NCBI GenBank assembly: GCA_031375105.1
Contig: JANMHJ010000062.1
Location: 32,854 to 96,853 of the forward strand
Source of the DNA: JANMDU01 sp031375105
GTDB lineage: Bacteria > Pseudomonadota > Gammaproteobacteria > Burkholderiales > Burkholderiaceae_C
DNA: 64,000 bases
Direction: 5' to 3'
Made by a program: the position numbers and the translations under genes. Below, piece after piece: positions 24,438 to 31,571 of the stretch (positions are counted from its first letter, which is position 1; each line of letters opens with the position of its first letter). The notes under the pieces are model-generated. The model was not told where the DNA came from. It did no database searches and worked only from the letters and a program-made list of their open reading frames with translations.

Positions 24438-25781
24438 ATGAAACGTGTTTTGAAATTTGCGCTCAGTGCACTGCTTGCTACGGTGTTACTTCTTGCCGCA
24501 GCGGCGGGCGTGCTGGCTTGGTGGCTTTCGGGCGATGGGCCGCGTGTACAGTTGCAGGTGCTGGCCAGTGACAAGCTGGGTGTGCCGGTGACGGTGGGCA
24601 AGCTCTCGCTGGATGTGTGGCCGCTGCCTGCGGTGGCGCTAAGCGATGTGGCACTGGCGACGGCTTCGCCGCTCACGGCGCTGCGTATCCAGCTGCGGCC
24701 AGCGTGGCGCAAGCTGCTGGGTTGGGGCGGTGCGCGGGAGCTGGAGATAGCGTCGCTCTCCATCCAAGGCTTGCGCTTGCCACAAAAGGGCTTGGATCAA
24801 CTGACCCTGTTACTATCAAAAAATGAGCGCTCTGCACAGGAAATACGTGGGCAAGCAGCGCAAAAGGCTTCATATACACAGCTTGACGCGGTAGCTGCGC
24901 CTGCTTGGGTGGTGGGCTTGCTGGCCATTCCGCAGCACATCCGCTTGCAAGATGTGGTGTGGCAGTCTGCCACCGGCGAAACGCTCGCACTGTCGGGCGA
25001 TGTGCACTTGAGCGCGGCGCGTGATGAGGCAGATGTGGATTTACAGTTGGGCGGCGGCACGATTCGCGGCCCACTGCGTTTGACGCGGGCTGTTGTGACG
25101 GGGGCTGCTGCGAAAGCGCAAGCCCCATGGCTACTGCGCGGCGAGCTGAAAACGCGCGACTTGGATTTGACGGCCTTGCCCGGCGTGCGTGCGCGTATGT
25201 CGGGGCGGCTGGAAGCGACGACGACGCTGGATGCCTCGGCGGCGCAGCTTGCTGGTTTGGGCGCGGCGCTGCAAACGCGCACGCCCTTTACCGTGAGCGC
25301 TGCGGTGATCAAAGGCATTGATCTGGCCAAAGCCGTGCGCACACTGGGCCTGTCCCGTGGCGGCGAGACGGTATTGCAGCAGCTGTCTGGCAACCTGGCG
25401 ACGCGCGGCTCGGGCGCAGCGATGCAGCTGACGCTTTCCGAGCTGCAAGCCAAGTCGAGCATTTTGCTGGCACGCGGCGCAGTGAGCGTGGGCGAGGCAA
25501 GCAGCCCCGGCGCACCGCGTGCTTTGTATGGCAAGGTGGATGTGGATTTGACGGCGGGTGATGGCAAGCTTGGCCAAGCGGTTGGGCAACTGGTGGGCAT
25601 TCCCCTAGAGATCAGCGGCACGACCGCGGCGCCTCAGGTGCAGCCCACACGCGGTGCCATGATTGGCGGCGCAATTGGTTCGGTGATGGCCCCGGTGATT
25701 GGCACGGGCGCTGGCGCAAAACTGGGCGACAAAGCGGCTACGAAACTAGGCAGCTGGAAAGACAAGCTGTTTGGGAAGTGA
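24438..25781 (+). CDS. AsmA-like membrane-anchored protein
   Basis: The 447-residue protein starts with a TM/signal anchor (FALSALLATVLLLAAAAGVLA) followed by SGDGPRVQLQVLASDKLGVP, typical of the AsmA/DUF748-like start. The C-terminal region DLTAGDGKLGQAVGQLVG, followed by LEISGTTAAPQVQPT, recalls AsmA family ends. The body is beta-rich with repeated strand patterns. AsmA-like proteins span the periplasm and are implicated in lipid transfer and outer-membrane assembly. The last 40 residues form a Gly/Ala helix (GAMIGGAIGSVMAPVIGTGA). An in-frame palindromic element (24810-24871) adds LLSKNERSAQEIRGQAAQKA near residues 125-145. ATG at 24438; the frame is open upstream. Confidence 0.8.
   Translation: MKRVLKFALSALLATVLLLAAAAGVLAWWLSGDGPRVQLQVLASDKLGVPVTVGKLSLDVWPLPAVALSDVALATASPLTALRIQLRPAWRKLLGWGGARELEIASLSIQGLRLPQKGLDQLTLLLSKNERSAQEIRGQAAQKASYTQLDAVAAPAWVVGLLAIPQHIRLQDVVWQSATGETLALSGDVHLSAARDEADVDLQLGGGTIRGPLRLTRAVVTGAAAKAQAPWLLRGELKTRDLDLTALPGVRARMSGRLEATTTLDASAAQLAGLGAALQTRTPFTVSAAVIKGIDLAKAVRTLGLSRGGETVLQQLSGNLATRGSGAAMQLTLSELQAKSSILLARGAVSVGEASSPGAPRALYGKVDVDLTAGDGKLGQAVGQLVGIPLEISGTTAAPQVQPTRGAMIGGAIGSVMAPVIGTGAGAKLGDKAATKLGSWKDKLFGK
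24810..24871 (-). repeat. Interspersed palindromic element, copy 7, inside the AsmA-like gene
   Basis: Reverse copy: TACTATCAAAAAATGAGCGC, then TCTGCACAGGAAATACGTGG and GCAAGCAGCGCAAAAGGCTT. It is translated in frame as LLSKNERSAQEIRGQAAQKA. Confidence 0.75.
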
Positions 25782-25810
25782 TGGTTTGGCTAATGCGAAT
25801 ATCATTACCG

Positions 25811-25966
25811 ATACCGGACGCAGAAGACGCAAAGGTTAGGCAGAAGACGCAAAAAAGACAGAAGAAAAAATTCAAAAAATAGATTGTGATTCGATACAAA
25901 CCAGGCGGCCCCTTTCTCTTTTTGGTATTCCCTCTGCGTAACCTCTGCGTTTTTTGCGTCCGGTAT
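25811..25966. repeat. Palindromic CAGAAGACGCA-type element, copy A
   Basis: Ends are imperfect inverted repeats: ATACCGGACGCAGAAGACGC (25811-25830) and GCGTTTTTTGCGTCCGGTAT (25947-25965 or so), enclosing about 110 bp of AT-rich sequence. It is non-coding and MITE-like in build. It lies downstream of the AsmA-like gene. Confidence 0.75.
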
Positions 25967-25983
25967 TGGCATCGTATTGGTAT

Positions 25984-26049
25984 TTTTAACACCAAAAGTG
26001 CTTGTAGCCGTTATAGAATAAGCGCCTAATGCTACGAAATATATAGCAA
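25984..26049 (+). repeat. Interspersed palindromic element, copy 8 (forward)
   Basis: TTTTTAACACCAAAAGTGC, TAGCCGTTATAGAATAAGCG and GCTACGAAATATATAGC. It lies between the convergent AsmA-like and lipocalin genes. Confidence 0.8.
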
Positions 26050-26062
26050 GTAGATGCTCAAC

Positions 26063-26641
26063 TCAAGGCAAATGCTTTTCTCGCACAAGCCGCGCAGGAT
26101 CGTAGCCCTGCTCCTTTAGTTTGGACTCTATCGCTGCCCAGTCTGCTGCGGTCAATTGCGTTTCACGCGCCAGCACCCAGAGGAAATCTCGGCTGGGCTC
26201 GCCAACCACGGCGTAACGGTAATCTGGTGCAAGCTGAATGACCCAATAATCACCCCACACATAAGGCAGCCATGCCAACCATTCCGGTGCGAAGCGCACT
26301 TGCAATTGTGGCGGTGTGAGTTGATTGTTGCTCAGAATGGTCGCGCGTGCGGGTCGGGCAAGGCCTTCGACTTGCATCTCTTTGCCCTCTGCCGTGCGGC
26401 ATGCATTGACGACCTGCACCGTGCCACCGGGCAGCGGTGTGTATTGGGCATGGGTGTTGGAAGCGCAGGATTTTTGGAAGCGATTGGGATAGAGCGCAAG
26501 CTGATGCCAAGTGCCTTGGTAGCGCTGCAGATCAACACTGGGCACAGGGGAGAGCGGCTGCTTGAGCGATTCGATGCTTTGCGCGGTGGCTGTGAACGCT
26601 GCTGCGCAGGCGAGGATGGCAATCAGGAGGATGGGTTTCAT
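26063..26641 (-). CDS. Secreted lipocalin (Blc-like)
   Basis: The 192-residue protein has a signal peptide (MKPILLIAILACAAAFTATAQ). The lipocalin fold is marked by YQGTWHQLALYPNRFQKSC (the G-x-W motif of structurally conserved region 1), then YWVIQLAPDYRYAVVGEPSR (region 2) and FLWVLARET (region 3). Blc-type bacterial lipocalins bind fatty acids or lysophospholipids at the envelope. The lipobox Cys of E. coli Blc is not convincing here, so it may be soluble in the periplasm. The gene is bracketed by two copies of a CAGAAGACGCA palindromic element, which raises the possibility of a mobile cassette. Confidence 0.92.
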   Translation of the reverse strand: MKPILLIAILACAAAFTATAQSIESLKQPLSPVPSVDLQRYQGTWHQLALYPNRFQKSCASNTHAQYTPLPGGTVQVVNACRTAEGKEMQVEGLARPARATILSNNQLTPPQLQVRFAPEWLAWLPYVWGDYWVIQLAPDYRYAVVGEPSRDFLWVLARETQLTAADWAAIESKLKEQGYDPARLVREKHLP

Positions 26642-26680
26642 GCTGGCAATGTACTTGGTTTTGCTAGGTTGCTGAAGAAT

Positions 26681-26707
26681 ACCAATACCAATACCAATAC
26701 CAATACC
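26681..26707. repeat. ACCAAT hexamer tandem array
   Basis: Four consecutive ACCAAT units run directly into element copy B. It is a simple-sequence repeat prone to length change, located 40 bp upstream of the lipocalin start. Confidence 0.85.
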
Positions 26708-26817
26708 GGACGCAGAAGACGCAGAGGTTACGCAGCAGGAGTACCAGAAAGAAAAATACCCAAAACAAGTTTTCGAGTGCGTTTTTCTTTCTTTTTTGCG
26801 TCTTCTGCGTCTGGTAT
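26703..26817. repeat. Palindromic CAGAAGACGCA-type element, copy B
   Basis: The left end ATACCGGACGCAGAAGACGC (26703-26722) matches copy A exactly over its first 20 bases. The right end TTTTGCGTCTTCTGCGTCTG (about 26794-26813) is its inverted counterpart. It lies upstream of the lipocalin gene, between it and rsmG. Confidence 0.75.
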
Positions 26818-26831
26818 TTGTCTTTTGATTC

Positions 26832-27488
26832 TCAAGACCGCAAGCGCATCCAGACAATGCAGCGCTCGGCATCCAGGCCTGGCACGCTGAGTTGTTCCAC
26901 GTGAAACACCTCTACGTCAGCAGGCAGTGCAGCGATTTCGTCATCGGGCTGTTTGCCTTTGAGCGCCATCCACACGCCGCCGGGCTTGAGGTGCATGCGG
27001 GTGAGTTGCACGAAATCTAGGAGGGAGGCGAACGCGCGGCTGGTGATCACGTCAAATGGCGCGGCCTTCATCTCCTCTACACGAGCATGCACGCCGTGCA
27101 ATTGTGGCAACTTCAATTCGTTGGCCACTTGCTGCACAAAGGCCGCTTTCTTGCCTACCGTGTCCACACAAGTCACGTCCACACCCGAGAGCGCCGTGGC
27201 CAAAACCACGCCCGGCAAACCACCGCCGGAGCCCACATCGAGCACGCGAGAGGTGACCAAACCTGCTTGCACCAGATGCCGTTGCAAGGGAGGCGCGGCT
27301 GCGAGGGAGTCAATGATGTGGTGCGAGAGCATCTGCGCCGGATCGCGCAGGGAGGTGAGGTTGTAAACCCGGTTCCATTTGGCAATCAGGTTGCGGTAGG
27401 CGAACAGGCGTTGCGCTTGAGCGGAGGTCAGCGGCTGCTGAAGTTGCTCAGCGACGGCTTCGAGGTGAAGTTGGTCAGACGATTTCAA
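26832..27488 (-). CDS. rsmG: 16S rRNA m7G527 methyltransferase
   Basis: The 218-residue SAM-dependent enzyme methylates G527 of 16S rRNA at N7. The Rossmann SAM-binding loop VLDVGSGGGLPGVVLA is intact, with WNRVYNLTSLRDPAQMLSHHIIDS upstream and VITSRAFASLLDF downstream, all RsmG hallmarks. It is often encoded downstream of mnmG, as here, though two other genes intervene. The C-terminal coding sequence contains a one-mismatch parS site, read as VFHVEQ. The gene normally leads into parA-parB, but here it is followed by repeat B and the lipocalin, indicating rearrangement. Confidence 0.96.
   Translation of the reverse strand: MKSSDQLHLEAVAEQLQQPLTSAQAQRLFAYRNLIAKWNRVYNLTSLRDPAQMLSHHIIDSLAAAPPLQRHLVQAGLVTSRVLDVGSGGGLPGVVLATALSGVDVTCVDTVGKKAAFVQQVANELKLPQLHGVHARVEEMKAAPFDVITSRAFASLLDFVQLTRMHLKPGGVWMALKGKQPDDEIAALPADVEVFHVEQLSVPGLDAERCIVWMRLRS
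26893..26908. promoter_or_regulatory. parS site 1 (one mismatch), inside rsmG
   Basis: TGTTCCACGTGAAACA differs from the universal parS consensus TGTTTCACGTGAAACA at one base. It lies within the rsmG coding sequence. Confidence 0.8.
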
Positions 27489-27525
27489 GCTTTGAATTGT
27501 AGGCTGAGCTTGCGGGGCGCGACGC

Positions 27526-27551
27526 GGTGTTGTTTCACGTGAAACAACACC
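27526..27551. promoter_or_regulatory. parS site 2, perfect and extended palindrome
   Basis: The 16-bp core TGTTTCACGTGAAACA (27531-27546) is a perfect parS. Symmetry continues outward to a full 26-bp palindrome. It lies between rsmG and the DUF4124-like gene and overlaps no coding sequence. Confidence 0.95.
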
Positions 27552-27570
27552 CTGCCATCATGCGAGCAAA

Positions 27571-28176
27571 TTAACGGCAGTTCATAGCCACATCTTGCTC
27601 TACGGCGCGGAAGGTGGCACGGTCTTGTTCGCTGAGTTGAGCCAAGCGTGGGCGGCGGTCGTCGAGCACTTTTTGCTTGGTGGCGCATTCGTTCTTCTTG
27701 ATGGCGATGCGATCCTGTTCAGCGCGTTTGGCTTCTTCGGCCTTGGCTTTGGCTTGATCTTGGGCATTGAGTTTGCCAATGGAATCCTTGGCCTCAAACT
27801 CGCAAGCTTCCCAAGCTTTGGAGATTGGGTTGCCCTCTTTCATCAACTCTTCCATGCCGTTTTTTTGCTGGGATTTGACCAAGAAGGCTTCGCGGGCGCG
27901 GCGGCAGTCGGGTGTGAGCAAGGCGTTGTATTCGGCGTTGCGCTTGTCCATCGCGCCACGGGTTTGCGGATCTGGCTTGGGTGGGCTGCCTGCGCCTGAT
28001 CCTGTGGCGGGTTTGACCGTGACCTCGCTGCCCTGGCCGCTGGAGCAAGGCGTATCGCTGAAGGTGGTGCTGCCGCCCGCGCCGGGGCAGCGGTACATTT
28101 TTTGGGCACTTGCAGGCAGTACGAAAAAGCTCAGCAAGCCCGCGATCAACAGATGTTTCACGTGAAACTTCAGCAT
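27571..28176 (-). CDS. Secreted DUF4124-like protein
   Basis: The 201-residue protein has a signal peptide (LLIAGLLSFFVLPASAQ). A DUF4124-like cysteine domain follows (KMYRCPGAGGSTTFSDTPC), then a Pro/Ser linker and a long charged helical region with AKAKAEEAKRAEQDRIAIKK, probably a coiled coil. The function is unknown; DUF4124 is common in betaproteobacterial periplasmic proteins. The first codons (MLKFHVKHLL) coincide with a near-perfect parS site. The gene is 3 bp downstream of the membrane-anchored 245 aa gene and likely in the same transcript. Confidence 0.8.
   Translation of the reverse strand: MLKFHVKHLLIAGLLSFFVLPASAQKMYRCPGAGGSTTFSDTPCSSGQGSEVTVKPATGSGAGSPPKPDPQTRGAMDKRNAEYNALLTPDCRRAREAFLVKSQQKNGMEELMKEGNPISKAWEACEFEAKDSIGKLNAQDQAKAKAEEAKRAEQDRIAIKKNECATKQKVLDDRRPRLAQLSEQDRATFRAVEQDVAMNCR
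28154..28169. promoter_or_regulatory. parS site 3 (last base changed), in the DUF4124-like gene start
   Basis: TGTTTCACGTGAAACT matches 15 of 16 bases of parS. It encodes FHVK within the signal peptide start. Confidence 0.85.
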
Positions 28177-28179
28177 AGA

Positions 28180-28917
28180 TTAGCCTTTGTTGTTCCAGCA
28201 GTTGCCGGGTTGGTCGTTGATATGCACCCAGTGGCGCAGGCGGGTGTCGAGTCGGGTGCCGCGCTTGGCGACAAAACCCCAGCCGCCTTGGCCGCCCATG
28301 CCATCATGAAACTCGGCCATGCGCCAGCCGGGCCCCAGCTCTTTTTCGCAGCGTGCATTCGCCAGTGCGAGCGAGCCGATCACGAAGCCTGCCACGGCTT
28401 CGGTGCTGGCCACATTGCCTGCTGCCCAGCCATCGGTGGTGATGTCATTGAGGCTGATCGCACCACGGCTACGTTCGTCTTTGAGTGGTTCGGCGGAGGT
28501 GCTGGTCGATGGCGCAAAGCTGGACTCAATGGTAGAGCCATCTTTCTGAATGCAGAGAATGGGCAGTGCCAAGCGGCAAGATGAGTCGCCTTTGTATGGG
28601 TTGCAGCTATCGGCATGGGGTTGGGTGATGCCCTCGCGAGGTTGGCCGTGGCAGCTCATCCAAACGGCGCTGCTGGGGAGTTTGTCATTGGCCAGTGCGC
28701 CCCAAGTCATGCCGAAAGCATCGGGGTTATGAACCTCGGTGGATGATGCGGCGACGGTCACTGTGCCTGTGTTTTGTGCTTTTTCAATCGCTTCTTGCTT
28801 GGCTGCGCGATCCGATTTGCCGCTCAGCCATACAAGCGGAATGATCAGCATGGCCAACAAAATGACCGTAACGAAGATGCTTCGGGGCGACAAAAACCCG
28901 CGCTGTGATGTTCTCAT
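28180..28917 (-). CDS. Membrane-anchored protein of unknown function
   Basis: The 245-residue protein has a single N-terminal membrane segment (SIFVTVILLAMLIIPLVWLS) after a short basic tail, so it faces the periplasm. The C-terminal third is the most distinctive: LGPGWRMAEFHDGMGGQGGW, then FVAKRGTRLDTRLRHWVHIN and DQPGNCWN, with several Cys in the middle (SCNPYKGDSSCRLALPILC) likely forming disulfides. I do not recognise a named family. It is downstream of mnmG and 3 bp upstream of the DUF4124-like gene, so the two probably form a unit. A perfect CTCTTTATAAAGAG palindrome (28923-28936) lies just upstream. Confidence 0.6.
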   Translation of the reverse strand: MRTSQRGFLSPRSIFVTVILLAMLIIPLVWLSGKSDRAAKQEAIEKAQNTGTVTVAASSTEVHNPDAFGMTWGALANDKLPSSAVWMSCHGQPREGITQPHADSCNPYKGDSSCRLALPILCIQKDGSTIESSFAPSTSTSAEPLKDERSRGAISLNDITTDGWAAGNVASTEAVAGFVIGSLALANARCEKELGPGWRMAEFHDGMGGQGGWGFVAKRGTRLDTRLRHWVHINDQPGNCWNNKG

Positions 28918-28922
28918 GCACT

Positions 28923-28936
28923 CTCTTTATAAAGAG
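28923..28936. promoter_or_regulatory. CTCTTTATAAAGAG palindrome
   Basis: A perfect 14-bp palindrome immediately upstream of the 245 aa gene and downstream of mnmG. It may be an operator; the binding protein is unknown. Confidence 0.35.
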
Positions 28937-28959
28937 CGGGAGCGCGAGCCTGAGCAAAA

Positions 28960-31005
28960 TCAAGCGGCTTGTATGCTCGATTGCGCATCATTCGCGCTCA
29001 CCGCGAAGCCCTTGAACTTAGCCTTTTTCAGATAAATCAGCAAGAGCGAAATGCTGGCCGGTGTGATTCCGCTGATGCGCGAGGCCTGGCCGAGGGTTTC
29101 GGGTTGATGCTTGGCTAGCTTTTGTCGGGCTTCAAAGGAAAGGCTCTGCACGGAGGCGTAATCCATGCCCACAGGCAAGCGCAGGTTTTCGTAATGCGCG
29201 GCGCGATTGATTTCGTCTTTCTGGCGGTCAATATAGCCGCTGTATTTGGTGCTGATCTCGACCTGCTCGACCACAGCGTCGCGCAAGTCGCCCAATGTTT
29301 CACGTGAAACAGCTTCGGATTGGAGGTTGTCTTTGCCTTCGGGCTGCAAGGAAACGAGTGCTTCATAGCCCACGCCGGGGCGGCGCAGCAAATCAAACAG
29401 GCTGTATTCGTGCTCAATGCCTTTGCCCAAGACGCGCTCGGCCTCCGCTAATGGCAGCTTAGCGGGCGTCACCCAAGTAGATTTCAGGCGCTCTGTTTCA
29501 CGTGAAACAGCTTCCATCTTGCGGCTGAAAGTTTCCCAGCGGGCATCATCCACCAAACCAAGCTGGCGGCCCACTTCGGTGAGTCGAGCATCGGCATTGT
29601 CTTCGCGCAGTTGCAGCCGGTATTCGGCGCGGCTGGTGAACATGCGGTACGGCTCGGTCACGCCTTGAGTGGTGAGGTCGTCGACCAACACGCCAAGGTA
29701 TGCCACATCACGGCCAGGCAGCCAATGGCTCTCTGTGTAAGTGATGTTGCCAGCGGAGGACTTGACTGCGTCGCCAAATCCTTCAGAGCGCACTTTGAGC
29801 GCCGCATTGATGCCAGCAAACATGCCCTGCGCAGCGGCTTCTTCATAGCCGGTGGTGCCATTGATCTGGCCTGCGAAGAATAGGTTTGAAATCGCGCGGG
29901 TTTCAAAGTTGCTGCGCAGCTCGCGTGGGTCAAAATAATCGTATTCGATCGCGTAGCCGGGGCGCAGGATGTGGGCGTTTTCCAAGCCTGCGATGCTGCG
30001 GATCATGGCGAGCTGAATGTCAAACGGCATGCTGGTGGAGATGCCGTTAGGATAAATCTCGTGGGTATTTAGGCCTTCGGGTTCGAGAAAGATTTGGTGC
30101 GCATCTTTGTCGGCAAAGCGATTGACCTTGTCTTCCACGCTTGGGCAGTATCGCGGGCCCACGCCCTCGATCTTGCCGGTAAACATAGGGCTGCGGTCAA
30201 AGCCGGTGCGGATGATCGCATGCGTGTTGGCGTTGGTGTGCGTGATCCAGCACGGCACCTGGCGCGGATGCATGCTGGCTTTGCCCATGAAGCTGAACAC
30301 TGGCATCGATGTGGTGATGTTGCCAGAGGCATCGGGCATACCATCGCCGGGCTGCTCGATGCACTTGGAATAATCAATGCTGCGGCCATCGATGCGGGCG
30401 GGCGTGCCAGTTTTGAGGCGGCCTTGCGGGAGCTTGAGTTCTTTGAGGCGCGCTGAGAGCGAGACAGCAGGCGGATCCCCTGCCCTGCCCGCCGCATAGT
30501 TGTTGAGGCCGACGTGGATCTTCCCGTCCAAGAAAGTGCCAGCCGTCAGCACTACAGCGCGTGAGCGGAATCGAATGCCGACTTGCGTGATCGCACCCAC
30601 CACTTTATCGCCCTCCACCATCAGGTCATCCACGGCCTGCTGAAAGAGCCACAAATTCGGCTGGTTTTCCAACATTCGGCGAATCGCCGCTTTGTAAAGC
30701 ACGCGATCCGCTTGGGCGCGGGTGGCGCGCACGGCGGGGCCTTTGGAGCCGTTCAAGATGCGAAACTGAATCCCGCCCTCATCGGTGGCGAGCGCCATCG
30801 CGCCGCCCATGGCGTCCACCTCTTTCACCAAATGCCCTTTGCCAATCCCGCCAATCGACGGGTTGCAGCTCATCTGGCCCAAGGTCTCGATGTTGTGCGA
30901 AAGCAAGAGCGTGGCGCAACCCATGCGGGCGCTGGCCAACGCGGCTTCGGTGCCAGCGTGGCCACCGCCGACGACGATGACATCAAAAATCTGTGGGTAG
31001 TCCAT
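28960..31005 (-). CDS. mnmG: tRNA uridine 5-carboxymethylaminomethyl modification enzyme MnmG (GidA)
   Basis: The 681-residue FAD enzyme works with MnmE to modify wobble U34. The FAD site VVGGGHAGTEAALASARMGC is at the start, then NPSIGGIGKGHLVKEVDAMGG and TGEYEAA-like GTTGYEEAAAQG. It is longer than the E. coli protein (629 aa). Part of the excess lies near residues 500-570, where two perfect parS sites are embedded in frame, each encoding AVSRET (about residues 501 and 567). The C-terminal domain (SRISGITPASISLLLIYLKK) is intact. The ATG at 31005 gives the standard MDYPQIFDVIVVG start. Confidence 0.97.
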   Translation of the reverse strand: MDYPQIFDVIVVGGGHAGTEAALASARMGCATLLLSHNIETLGQMSCNPSIGGIGKGHLVKEVDAMGGAMALATDEGGIQFRILNGSKGPAVRATRAQADRVLYKAAIRRMLENQPNLWLFQQAVDDLMVEGDKVVGAITQVGIRFRSRAVVLTAGTFLDGKIHVGLNNYAAGRAGDPPAVSLSARLKELKLPQGRLKTGTPARIDGRSIDYSKCIEQPGDGMPDASGNITTSMPVFSFMGKASMHPRQVPCWITHTNANTHAIIRTGFDRSPMFTGKIEGVGPRYCPSVEDKVNRFADKDAHQIFLEPEGLNTHEIYPNGISTSMPFDIQLAMIRSIAGLENAHILRPGYAIEYDYFDPRELRSNFETRAISNLFFAGQINGTTGYEEAAAQGMFAGINAALKVRSEGFGDAVKSSAGNITYTESHWLPGRDVAYLGVLVDDLTTQGVTEPYRMFTSRAEYRLQLREDNADARLTEVGRQLGLVDDARWETFSRKMEAVSRETERLKSTWVTPAKLPLAEAERVLGKGIEHEYSLFDLLRRPGVGYEALVSLQPEGKDNLQSEAVSRETLGDLRDAVVEQVEISTKYSGYIDRQKDEINRAAHYENLRLPVGMDYASVQSLSFEARQKLAKHQPETLGQASRISGITPASISLLLIYLKKAKFKGFAVSANDAQSSIQAA
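29296..29311. promoter_or_regulatory. parS site 4, perfect, inside mnmG
   Basis: TGTTTCACGTGAAACA, perfect consensus, translated as part of EAVSRETLGD. Confidence 0.92.
29494..29509. promoter_or_regulatory. parS site 5, perfect, inside mnmG
   Basis: TGTTTCACGTGAAACA, perfect consensus, translated as part of EAVSRETERL in the same frame as site 4. Confidence 0.92.
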
Positions 31006-31555
31006 GGGATGCTTTGTAGCTTGCTAGCCCCGTATTGTCTCAAATTTACTCTGCGCTATCAATATAATAGCATTCTGCGCACATTTTATGCCGGCGAATG
31101 GCCTAAAACGCTTGAAAAACGGCTTCAGCGCGCTGGGAGACCGGTATCATGCCTACGCTTTTCTATTGATGCGGCAATAAAGGGTTGAACTACCCTTTGC
31201 ACATGTTCTTTGCGCGGGTCAAACGCCCGTCAGAGCACCCGGGGCAGATGGCTCCATGTCCTCCGGCGGCATCAGGGTTTGATTTGTCTTCGGCGAGTTG
31301 ATCTCGCCGCCTCCCCCTTTACTTACGCCATCCGCCCCGAGTGCTCTGACGGGCTTGGCACAAATCGCGCATGTTGGTACGCCACCAGCAACTATGCCCG
31401 TCCGATGTGGCTTTGCGTCTGGCGTAAGTAAAGGGGGAGGCGGGGGAAAACATCAACCGGAGAAGGCAACGCCGATCCCCGCCGGAGGACATGGAGCCAG
31501 ACGCAAAGCCACATCGGATGGGCTGCCTCTAAGAAGCTTGGAAAAGTACATGGGT
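31006..31555. other. 550 bp intergenic region made of palindromes
   Basis: It holds a reverse palindromic element copy (31053-31121) and a nested inverted-repeat structure (31173-31571). Short open frames run through it, but their protein sequence tracks the repeats, so I see no gene. Confidence 0.75.
31053..31121 (-). repeat. Interspersed palindromic element, copy 9 (reverse)
   Basis: GCTATCAATATAATAGCATT, CTGCGCACATTTTATGCCGG and GGCCTAAAACGCTTGAAAAA. It lies upstream of the mnmG start. Confidence 0.88.
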
Positions 31556-31571
31556 TCAACCCTTGATTGCC
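31173..31571. repeat. Nested inverted-repeat structure bounded by 18-bp inverted repeats
   Basis: The outer arms 31173-31190 and 31554-31571 match at 17 of 18 positions; the right arm includes the stop codon of the desaturase gene. Inside are four perfect inverted-repeat pairs: 31225-31238 with 31341-31354 (14 bp), 31249-31269 with 31479-31499 (21 bp), 31307-31330 with 31420-31443 (24 bp) and 31401-31422 with 31497-31518 (22 bp). Some pairs overlap or cross, so alternative folds are possible. No transposase is present. Confidence 0.88.

Noticed and set aside
24272..24763. N-terminal extension of the gstA reading frame
   Set aside because: GST homology begins exactly at MKLYYSPAACS with a ribosome-binding site; the upstream part is Ser-rich, overlaps the AsmA-like gene and is not GST-like.
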